Of a DNA stretch of 64,000 nt, positions 1 to 12,000 are shown piece by piece. Both the position numbers and the translations under genes were made by a program. Source of the stretch: Astropecten irregularis (lineage: Eukaryota; Echinodermata; Asteroidea; Paxillosida; Astropectinidae); contig OZ020245.1 in assembly GCA_963971285.1 (NCBI GenBank), positions 17,746,983-17,810,982 on the forward strand, in the 5' to 3' direction. The notes beneath the pieces were generated by a model. The model saw only the letters and a program-made list of their open reading frames with translations. It did not search any database and was not told where the DNA came from. How positions within the stretch are numbered: the first letter of the stretch is position 1; each line of letters begins with the position of its first letter.

Positions 1-3000
1 AATACCTTGACAGTGTGTTCTCGTATGACAGGGTTGGTGTCGTTGAAACCATGACATATGTGAGGGAATATCTGGTCGTTCACCACGGGGGGTTGGAGGT
101 GTTCCACGAAATATTCCATCTGGAATGAAACAAAAAAACGAAAAGCATTCAACAGACATGGAAACCTGACAGAGAGTTGGTCAGGATGTAAAACCCATGC
201 TTAGAAAGAACAATAGCTTAGTACTTGGTACACAAGGTATACACATCATGCCAACTTTAGGCAGTGTTGTAGTACTCGTACTCGTACTCGTACTCGAGTA
301 CAACTCGAGTCCACCAAAGTACTTGGCCCGTACTCGATTAAAAGTACTCGAAAACAAAATGTACTTGGCCCGTACTCGATCCGATGTACTTGGATTTTGG
401 ACGTACTCGACGTTAAGTACTCGGTACTCAATCCCAGTACTCGACAATTTCCGAAAAAATAAATCTTCGATGACATTGCTCAACCTCGAACATATCGTAA
501 GCTCGGTAGCACAATATCCATTCAATTATAACGTGTGTAGAAGCATAGAGGTATTCCTTGCCCTGGGTACAGTGTGAGTGCATGCACGTGCAAAGAGCGC
601 AGAGATACATGTAGTGTAGTTAGTGGTTAGCGCGGCCCGAATTGGGATGTCGGGCCGAATGCCCAATTATGGTTGGGTCAAAATGATGCACTATAGGGCC
701 TATGTACATGTACAGTCCATGGTACATTCTCAATCGGTACATATTAAAATTGTGATTTATGGGCAAAAATAACAAAGAAGATACAGCAAATATCCAGTCC
801 CTAACAGTGCCCACTTTTTTTTAAAGAAAACATATGGACTTTCGATCTCACCCTAAGATCCAAAGTGTTTTTGGCTTGTGATTTAGTCCAGAGAGGATAA
901 AGGGCAGTTGTTTTGGTTTCTTTTCAATTTACCTGCTGACTTTGTTGTGTAATGAAGAGATTTATTAAACACTACTGTCATGAACTGCATTTGTTGGTAC
1001 TGTGCATTGGTTCTGTGCATGTACTCGGCCCGGGACTCGAACTTTTGTACTCGGACTCGGCCCTGTACTCGACCTTGAATGTACTCGGACTCGATACTTA
1101 GGACTTGGACTCGGCAGCAATGTACTCGGACTCGGCCCAGTACTCGGACCCTGAAGTACTCGGAGTACTCTGTACTCGGATCTGAGGACTCCACTACAAA
1201 ACTGACTTTAGGAACTCATTTTTTTTTGTTCTTCATATTTGAAGAACCCCAAAACAAATTTTGTTGCACATTTCTTGTTGCAATCTTGTTAGCTTCATGG
1301 CAGTGGCATCAGATGGCCTATACGGTACCTGTTGTAGAAGCTTGACTCTCGTTGCCCTGTCCGTGGAGGAGAACATCTTGACAACGCAGGGAACTATCTT
1401 CTTCTGATAATCGTCTGCTTCTAGTAGCTTGCCCAGCTGAAGGAGAAAAAGAAAACGCACAAAGACATGAGTCACAGAGGGCATGGGTGGCTCTCAAGAT
1501 GGGTCTCAATTGTGAACCAGGCTGTCTTGGTATTTGGACTAGAAAGTCTTAGTACTGGTCCAGGAAGTCTAGGTTGTGGACCAAAAGATATTTGGTTTTT
1601 CTTCAGATGGTCTGGGTTTCTTGTCGAGAAGTATTGATGTTGGACGAGAAAGTCTGTCTTGCTGTTGGACCAGAGAGTCTTGAATTTGGAACAGTGGGTC
1701 TAGGTTTCGGGACAAGTCGTGGTTTGTGACTGAAAGGTTTTTGTTTGGGACCAGAAAGTTTGGGGTTTGGGACCAGAAAGTCTTGGTTTGTGACCACAAC
1801 TCAGATATGGCCAGGAAAGACTTTGAAGACTACAGGTCCTTGATTTCTGACCAGGTGATCAAATTTTTGGATTGGAAAATCTCATTTCTTTCGTCAAGAT
1901 GGCAGACAACCTACTCTCTCTCTCTGACTTTCAGGTCTGACCTCAACAGCATCTCAGGCATTTCCAAAAGTGTCTATCTTTCCTTGTCTGGTATGGGTAC
2001 AATAACAGGCTCAGTAGCTGACGATTGGTGAGGCCATCAGCAAAGGACTGCTGAAGATGGGAGGTCAAGGACCACAGGAGGGTTAAGCTTAAAGTCTGCT
2101 AGGTCACCTTGAGCAATGGTGTCAGCACTGCCGAGCCCGCTCCCCCAAACTGGAAGGCTTCTAGGAGGAGCGGAAGGATACGATAGCGACAGAACTCCTG
2201 GGGGAAGTCATCGATGGTGGAGCTGAGACTGGCAAAGAACTCGTTCTTCTCCGTCTGCTCCTTGATCTGGAAAAGTGCAAAGAGCAGAGAACGTCACAAA
2301 AGAGTCAAGGATCAAATGTTGCCATTTAGCATCGAAACGAATAGGCCTTCATAACTTCAAGCATTTTAATCATCAAATAAGCACAAGGGAAACTGACTGG
2401 AAAAAGAACAAGAACAGCAATATCACATCGAATCAGGGTTGCTATAAGTTATCAGTCTCATCCCCATTTCACTATTCCTCTCAGCAGAACTCCTGTTCTC
2501 CTTTACATACACCGATCCGACGGCACGATATAGACCTTTCTTTTCCAACGTCATAGGCTAAGTTTTTCCCAACCAGCATGGCGGAAAGTATAGTGAGCCG
2601 TCAAAGCAAGGCATAAAAAATAACCACATGTTTTACCCAATTTGTAAACAATGTTTCATAAACATTAAAAGATATTGCTGAATGTAATGGAAACGACACA
2701 AATAACGCTGGTATGTATAACGTTGGTTACGCCATCTGTCAAGAAAGCATGGGCAACCTTTGGCCGCCCATGCCAACCACGGGCTAGTGTTTGTAAATAA
2801 AAGAAAGGTCTATACCATCCGTTAATACTGCGGTGTCCCCGGCTGCCTTTTGTCCGAAAACAAACGAATTTACGCTTCGCCACACTCTACATTGCAGGGT
2901 GTACTAATCATGGGACGTACACCCTACAATACAGAGTGTGGCGGATCGTAAATTCTTTTGTTGCCGGACAAACGGCAGGCGGGGACACTGCAGCAATGGC

Positions 3001-6000
3001 GGACAGTATATCATGCCATCGAATCAGTCTATAGACAGTTCAGCTTATAAATATACCTGTATTTCCTCCAGGAAGAGGTTGGTGTCCACAAAGCTGTTGT
3101 GTAGGAACCCGCCGCTGGCACGGCAGCCATCGATGAATTTGGCCGGGTTGGGTCTGGACAATGGGTTGGCTCCGACCAGCTCGCAGTAGTTTGCAACTAA
3201 TGACTTCGGAATCTGAAATATAAAACAATTTTAAAATTCTTTCAATTCCACACAGGAGAATCATAGAAGAGTTCCAACGTGAAATCCTCACACCATCTCA
3301 GCTAAGAAAGAGTTGAGAGACTGTATTATGGAAAGCCTAGCTTGGAGCTGAAAGGCTCATACATGGGTACAAACAAACACAGCTCTCCGATTTAATTTCT
3401 GATTCTTTTTGAGCACCAATCCACTTCAGTGTGGAACATAAATTTCAAATTCAAATCAAGATTTTCACTCACATTTGTTTCATAATAATAAGGAGATTTA
3501 GCTTTACAGTTGAACCTTCTTAAAGGTAGTATCATACTTTGGAAGCATATTGAAACGGAAATGTTCACAGGTCTACCTATAACTCACAGGGTACAATGAC
3601 GGTGATGGTAGCAGCATAACATTAAAATGTTTCTGCCTGAAATGCTGTATTTATCCAGAAAAGAGTAAAACCAATGACCAAAAAAAATTTTGATCTTAGG
3701 AAGATAAAAAATAACTGAAATGGTTTTTAAAAAAATTGGTAGGGTTTGTCACTGTTTTCTCAAGAAGTGGGCCCCGTATGGGACTGGAAATTTCACAGAT
3801 GACTGTTACTGTATCTTCCTTGATATTTTTTCCCATGAATCTGAATTTCTTTGACAAAAACCCAAATATGAAATTGCCTTTATTACAAGCCTGAATCATG
3901 CATATTAGGCTATTAGGCTTGCCCTTCATAATCAGTGCTTTTGTAAGTGCACATGAACAAATCATGCACTAGCTCAGATGGGATTCAAACCGACAACGTC
4001 CTGCTTATGAGTTCAGATGTCATATCACTAGACCACCGTGCCTGCTTAATACAAGAGCCATGTTAGGGATACCTCCTATTACGAGATCAACTACAGTCCT
4101 ATAATTGCTTAACCTTGGCAACTTTATTGAGCTTGGCATCTGCCAATGCAGCGGCTAGACTACCACCACTAGTTGGTGGAGATTGGGGGAGGGGGGGGGG
4201 GGGGGGGGGGGTAGAGCACGTTCTATTACATGTTTGGACATTTTAACCAGGATGGGTGGGATGGCCACAACATGTGAACAAAGGATGTGCCAAGCAGTAT
4301 TGTTAAGGGATTATGTCTGTCTATTGTTAGAGCCTGAAGGCCAGATGGATAATGGAGGATTGGCCAGCAATTCAGACATTTCTTTGTTGAGGCCATTCTG
4401 CTGGAACCTCCTGGCAGTGGTCATACATAATCTTCTGAGGTAAAGGTTTATAATCATCACATAACTACAAGGGAAACTGACTGAATTTTAAGTCACTGAA
4501 AAGTGTTGAAAAATTGTAGAAAAATTGACTGAAGTGGAAAAACCAACCAGAAGATATTGAGTTCATAATATTTCAAGAGAAAATCTGGCCAAAACAACTG
4601 GGAACCGGTGGTTGAATAAAGAAGCCCTCCCCTAAACCTTTTGGAAGCAACAAAATGAAGGACAAGATTGCAATGTCTATGTCGAATGAGCAGCCGCCTC
4701 CGCCGCAAACTCGCAGTATTTCGGCCCTCAAGTCTGACTCTCCAACAGGTCCAGAACCTCCGGACTCCGGCTGGTCATGGGTGGTTCCTGGTGACGACGA
4801 ACAGTTTAGGGTATGTCAGTGCTCTGAGCGTCTTCTTTGTACCGTGGAGAAATGAATTTGAGGCGACAGCAGCAGCAACCAGCATTGTAATATCCATCGG
4901 TGCCTTTATGAGGGGCTTCGCAAGTAAGTCAATAAAGCCATAAGGGCTGACTATGCTAGAAGCTGATCAGTTTTTGTGCTACTGATTATTCCTGTAGTTG
5001 ATGTTACCTATTTGATTTTCATCTACCGGTATATAGCTTTAATGTTTCAACTCCTTCAATTCTCCTTGCAGGTCCAGTCGTGGGGGCGTTGTTTACCAAG
5101 TTTAGTGGGCGTACTGTCATGATAGCCGGAGGTCTCATATCATCATTTGGAATTCTACTGACATCATTCGGAACAAGCATACCATATCTCATTGGGACTA
5201 CAGGAATTTTTGCAGGTAAGGCAAAGTTGATCAAACAAACTAATATCACTACACAATTTATGCTACTTTCCGTGAAATGGAAATTCTACTTATCATTATA
5301 AAAAAGATATGTTATTGTGAAGTCTTTTGTAAAAATGTTTTGTGAAAAAGTAGGAATTCCCAAAAGTTTGTTTTAGTGGCACATTGCAGTGCTTATTTTC
5401 CCAGCTTTGCAGAGCATAGTCTTGTCCAAGACGTTGATTATGCGCTAGTCCCTCCAAACAATTATCCACCCCACGTGAACAAAGTGGACCATTCCACTGC
5501 CCTTCGAAAAATCAACGTCTTGCCGGTTTACTCTGGTGTCATGTGACAAAGACTGAGTGTGACCTCTGCGGTAAATTTGCGTATTCATTGGGGTCAACAA
5601 CAGGGTGCATAATGAGCTTTTTGGTCTGCGTCCAATCCACGCACGTGGTATGGCGTGATACCGGTGCATATCACGTAATGTCGTTTGAAACTCAGCAGCA
5701 ACCGTTTTTACCATGGAGCTATAAAAACAGATATATAGCTCCATGGTCATTACCAAAGGCATGGCTTGATTATACTTCGATCAACTGCCATGCGGCACAA
5801 AAAGATTTAGAAGATTCTATACTAGACATGAATAAGCCGTATTTTACAGCTTTTTGGGTTATCCTTGGCTTTTGTTATTCGTTATTTATTGTGTATTTCA
5901 TGTGTACAGTACTTTTGTATGTTGCCTAAATAAATGAATGAATGAAGGGATGAATGAAATAATTTCACTGAATTATGATACCATGGAGTCTATTCCCGGG

Positions 6001-9000
6001 CTCCATGAAGACACGGAATGATTTTGAGGGACACGGTTAGTAATTTTATTCCATTCCCAAGTTGTCTAAGAGCCTTGCTCATCTCGAAAACTCTCGAATC
6101 CCAACTTTTGTTGCCTCCAAAGGCCTCCAAATTCAATATGATCCGAAAGCCATGGTACGATATCAATGTACGTAGGCCTACATGTACGGCACATGTAATT
6201 TACAAGTACTGTACAGTAGGGCCTATATACATGTGTGTATGCGTACTGCATATAATGCTTGCGACCTCGTTGCGGTACTAGACTCCATCCCCATGCAAAT
6301 TTTCAAAATATATTAATGCAAATAAGGCTACGTCATGATGCGCCGACTTCGCCCAGAATTTTTCGGGCAGTTTAAAGTAAATGGACAAGACGGTATTACA
6401 GGCTTGTGTGTGTGGTGTAGACGCTAGTTCGTTTGTTGTGTTGATACGTACACGTACGTGCGATCTGTTGGCCAAGTACAACAACGTAATACCGTCTTGA
6501 ACAAGACTATGCAGAGCAATGACTTAGAGAAAATACAATTATTTTAATTTGTTTTCTGACTTTTTTTTATCAAAACCTAATTAATCCAGGTTTTATTGTT
6601 TTCTTCCAGCTTTTGGTTTTAGCTGTGCGTTCAACGCTAATTTCGTCATGTTGAGATGTTATTTCAAGAGGCACTCTTCGTTGGCCTTTGGTTTAACCTT
6701 GGGTGGTGTCAGTGCTGGTCAGTTAGCCTTACCTCCTCTTTACACGTGGCTCAACGATGAATATGGTTGGCGCGGGGCCTTGGTCATAATATCGGCAATC
6801 AACCTGCATACAGTGATTGCGGGCGCCCTCATGAGGCCAGTACGTGCCAAGAAAGTGAAAAGGAGGACCAAGAACATACCTCCTGAAGTTGGTTGTACGG
6901 TGAATACAAACAAAGCTTCAAATGAGAAGATCACGACTGAGGAGAGGGAATCCGCCGAAGAAACCCCCAAAGAAGATTCAAGAGAACACTTGGGAGACGT
7001 CAGGGATGATGCACGGGCCATGAATGGAGTTCCTTCCTTTGATGAAGAATCAACACTAGACACAGTAACACTGGTTGTGGAAGACGTCAACAAAAGCTCA
7101 GAAGACGTGATCAAGGAACTTTCAGAGGTGGATGATGTGTATAACACCCAAGCAGATCTATCTATCTTAGCAATCACCGAGGATTGCATCAGTCAAGTTA
7201 GTTCCGTGGTTCACACCAAATCAGACGGGCCGAGCGGACTGGTTATTCTGTATCTAAAGCGTGCCAGGTCTCAGAGGTCTAGGCCACAACCTGCCTTTCA
7301 TCCTCGTGTGCTTTGTGGCATTTTCGATGGCATACGGTTGGGCCACAACAAGTGTTCACCTCTTACCCAGGGCAGAATTTGTGGGCATTGAGAAGGAGGT
7401 TGCCTCCTTGTTTCTGTCCATCATGGGTGGAGTGGGACTCGCCTGTCGCCCCATCGTCGGATGGGCTGTGGACAAGTCAATCATCCGGGCTGAAATCCTC
7501 TACGGCACCTCCATGATTGAGCTTGCCGTGGCTGTCTTCGTGGTGCCGCTCTTCTACACGTTTGCTCCACTGGCGGCCGACGCCGTCTTCCTGGGTGTTG
7601 GTGTAGGAATCTCTGGGGGTTTACTCATGGTCCTGCTTCACAATGCCGTGCGAAATCCCGTGGAGGCAGCCGCAGCCACAGGGCTGGTGCTCTTGTCCTG
7701 GGGCCTGGGTGAACTCTCAGGCGGCTTCTTTGCAGGTGAGGAGAAATTAACTGAATATGTTTTATGAAGCCGAAAGGTCTACTGTCTGGGGGAGGAAGCT
7801 TGGATATTGGAGTTTGGAGATTGGCATACGGTGTATGTGGTTGGCAGGGGAACACAACTTGGATTCAAATTGATTTGATTTGGCACAGCACAAATTTTAT
7901 GTTTAAAATCCTGCAAGTACCAGCACAATTCAGAAAAACTAAAAACATGACAAAGTGTTATCATTTATCTTCAACAGGAGTGTGCGCATGAAAGCAATTT
8001 TATCTCCGATAACCTCTCATTTGTGATGGCATTCTTTTTTTCGATAGCAGAAAATATTTCATCTCAACACCCCCGCTTGAATCCTATGGTAAAACTAAAA
8101 CAGCTTGCACAATGAAGACAGTCACTCATTAATCATATTTCTTTTCTCTGTATTTACGATGCATGATTTTTCTTTCTCACTCGTCAGGATTTCTCTTTGA
8201 TGTGACGGAAAGTTACAACTACTCCTTCTACTTCTCAAGTGCCATCACACTGACCGCTGGCATCCTGGCCCTGATCATCTACTCCCTGCACAGAGCAAAG
8301 GAGCGACGTCAAGATGCCAAACGGGCGGCCGCCTCTTCCATGGAAAATCCAGGTTTTGTCGACGGCCATGAGGAAAATTTGTCTAGTTGTGACAAGCCGG
8401 CTGCTGGAACGGCCGTCGGGTCCACAGACTGGAGTCACAAGGCCCTAATCACCATGGAGCGAGGGGAGGTCGGGGATCACACGGCAGAGTTGTCCGTGGT
8501 CACAACTGATGCAGGTTCTGATGAGAGTAATGACAATTCGGAGCCGGCTACCGTCGTTGGAAAGAATAAATCTCCAGACAGAGAGAATAAGATTATTGGC
8601 ATCTTTGTCCAAGCAGAAGAGGTTTGTGCAAATCAAACAGAAGGAGAAATTGATGAAGCAGCTTACGAAAATCCCACCTACGGTGATGATGAGAGTGATT
8701 AAGAATTTCCGGATCAACGTGAGGAAGGTGATATTTGCTGTTCGGAAGATTGTGCAACTCCTTTATGAGAGATCCGACTGAGTCAAACGCTTTGCCTGAC
8801 CACACTGAAAACTCCAAATTCACATTTGAACTCTTATTTGAGAATCCAGTTTGTTACATTAGATATCAATAATTACACAAAGAAATGAAGATACTGTATT
8901 TATAATGTCTATGAGATCCAGTGACACCCGTACTATTACCAATAGCCGCATCATGGTTTCCATGTACAGTAATACACAATGTAAAAAAATTACCCATACT

Positions 9001-12000
9001 TCAATTCCTACAATATAGGTTTTACCAAAAACTTTGAGTATAAAGTTATAGAGTTTTCCCATGGAAATATGCTTCCATAAAAAAAATTAACTAGTTTAGA
9101 GAAATGTTATTATAAATTTGTATCGCATCAGAAAATACACTGTTTGCCACGTTGATACTGCTATCAGTCTTCCTGTGAAAAGTTCAAATGTTTATTTTAG
9201 GAACAAGATGTTTAAAAGGAATACTTTCTCTTCAAATTATGTATTTACATTTTAGTTCCTAATAGGGCTCCGCACTTGTGATGTCATTTTCAGATGTTTC
9301 GACAAACAAACGTTGCCCAATTAACTTACACGTAAACGTTGTGATATTTGTCCGAACATCCGGGTAACTATAGCTGTTGATACAAAGGGCATATTCTATA
9401 AATACTTCGAGCGTGGTGCCCTATTGCACAGGTTATTGATTTCTATAGATTTCTCCATTTTCTAAAGTAGCTTCATGATCAATCCTATGTACGGAATTCT
9501 GCACATCCAATAGTGCAGCTGAAGTACCAAGAACACTTACAAAAACTTGTCTTAATGATTCTTTCCACCATTAAATATTGTTTGTATCAACACAATGAAC
9601 ACACACAGAGCTAAGAAAAAAAAGACTTTAAAGACACACTTTGATTAAATGGAAGACACACTTTGATTAAATGGAAGACACACTTTGATTAAATGGAAGA
9701 CACACTTTGATTAAATGGAGGACACACTTTGATTAAATGGAAGACACACTTTGATTAAATGGAAGACACACTTTGATTAAATGGAAGACACACTTTGATT
9801 AAATGGAAGACACACTTTGATTAAATGGACATCTGGCTTCGGAGACTTCTCTCCATACACGACTCACCTTGCCAAGAGATTTGAGTGATGACGTCCTGGG
9901 GAGTGGCCCGTTGAATATTTCCCAGATCAGGCAACCAAGACCCCACATATCTGCTGACCTAAGTACAACAAAACCACAAAAAAACACCCAAAAGTATAAA
10001 ATTACCGGTAGTCAAAAAGTTCAGTATTCAATTAACTATAAACTGAATTGAAAGCATACAGTATTTTGAGTGTACATTTAGATTTTGTTCATAAGCATTA
10101 CACAATTATAGACCACCTATACATCAGTATAATTTGTGGTCAATGAAAAAACCTTGCCAATTTTGCATCCGAGTGCCTCTTACCACGTGTGGGTCTTTTT
10201 CCTGGTCCGTGCGTCGGTCATCTCCGGTGGGTTGTACTTCTCCAGCGCCTGCATGCCCTTGTTGGGCGGTTCACTGCCATCCCCCTCAGCCGGGCCCACG
10301 TAGGCCACGCCCCCAACTTTCCACTCCCCGGCCTTGCTGACAAAGACGGAACTCATGTTGACGTTGTTGTGCTTGAGCTTGCAGTCATTGTGGAGGAAGC
10401 TTAGCCCTTTCTTTGGGTTAAAAAATAAAGATGTTTGTGATATCACAGAGTGGTAAGAGAGTAATAAAGATGTACAAGTATTCCCTGACTACTTCTCAAG
10501 TTTGCAGCATTACTAGTATCATATTATCTTTGAGAATCTTTTCACTGGTTGGATGAAATCAATTCAAGTAATAAAACTGCTGCAAACTGCTCATCAGCCA
10601 AAATAATGACCCGAAATTTATCAAATGCTTGGAGTTAGGAGGGCCTGACGAATTTTGATCGTAGCAGGATCATTATCGAAGGCTAAATTGAAATAGATCC
10701 TGCTAGGATCGAAACACGTCAGGCCCTCCTACCTCCAACTTGGGTTGGAAAAAAGATAAACCCAGGCATTTTTAAGCACATGTATTCATCGTTTTCAAGT
10801 AGCCTCTTTGTTTTTTAGTTAGCACTTCTTTAGTCGCAAGATGTTTTGAATCTAACCTGCATTTCCAAAAGCCAGGTAGCATCCAATCAGCCTCAACCCT
10901 AACCCACCTGCATACCACAGTTTACCACACATGGACTTTCCTGTGGCAAGTGTGGTATCCTGAATACCACAACACAACACACCACAGTATTGTTTTTGTG
11001 GTAGAGTGTGGTTTATGATGCAGTTCCCCTGTGGAGACTGTGGTAATGTGTGGTAAACAGCTCCTGTATGGTGGTGTAGGTGCAGAGGGTTAGGGTTAGC
11101 AGACCATTGCTTTATATACTCTTCAACTGCTACAAATCTGAATGACTGTCAACAACTCACCACAACTTGGTGAAGGCCCCATGAGATGGCTAGATCATTG
11201 GGCGAAGAGTTGGTCAGGTACGTCTGCAGCGGTGTCACTTGCTCCGTCACTACATAGTTGATGTTTTCTGTCTGCAAAACCAAAAACAAAACAAAATCCA
11301 TTTTGAAATAACTGGTATCAAAATATAGGCTTTTGGCTGCAGTTCTGAAGTAGACTCTCAAGTTTGAAAAGAAAAACAGAGCTCCAGCTTCAATGAAAAA
11401 CCACTACCTATATTTTCAGCACATGGATGTCAGAGCTGGAGCCTGAGCCTGAGCCTCCGTTTCGTAAACGCCCCATATCAATTTTAATTCTTAAACTATT
11501 GAGTATCATGATCAGTGCCCTTGGATTGGCAGTCTGTAGGGAAATTGACTGACCTCTAAACCATTGATGTACTGAAGGAAGTTGGGATGCCTGATGGTCT
11601 TCATTCTCTTGTGGGCCACTTTGCCTCGTTCCACAGCCGTGCCGGAGCTGTTCTTAGCATCCAGGGCAAATATAGACACTGGATGCCCATCCGCCTGGAT
11701 TTGAAAACAAATGAAATGAAATGTGAATATTATTTCAAATGTGTTCTTCACTTTAACTTGGTTTTATTTCTTTAAAAAAATTAAGATTGTTCCCCCCTTC
11801 TTTCCTCAACTGGCACACGTACAGACTACTGAAAAATTACTATATCGTCTTCATTCTCTCATGTGAAGCAATAGCGTTCCTTGACATTCGTCCATAGACC
11901 AAATCGCAAATAGCGACAGTGAACAAGGGTCGAAAGGGCGCCACCAGCTGCTTACTTTTGGTCAATTCCAAATGTATGTATATTCATGTGGCGCTCTCAG

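Noticed and set aside
1569-1799. Minus-strand frames rich in QTK/FLVPN repeats
   Set aside because: They derive from the degenerate minisatellite in SCYL1 intron 7.
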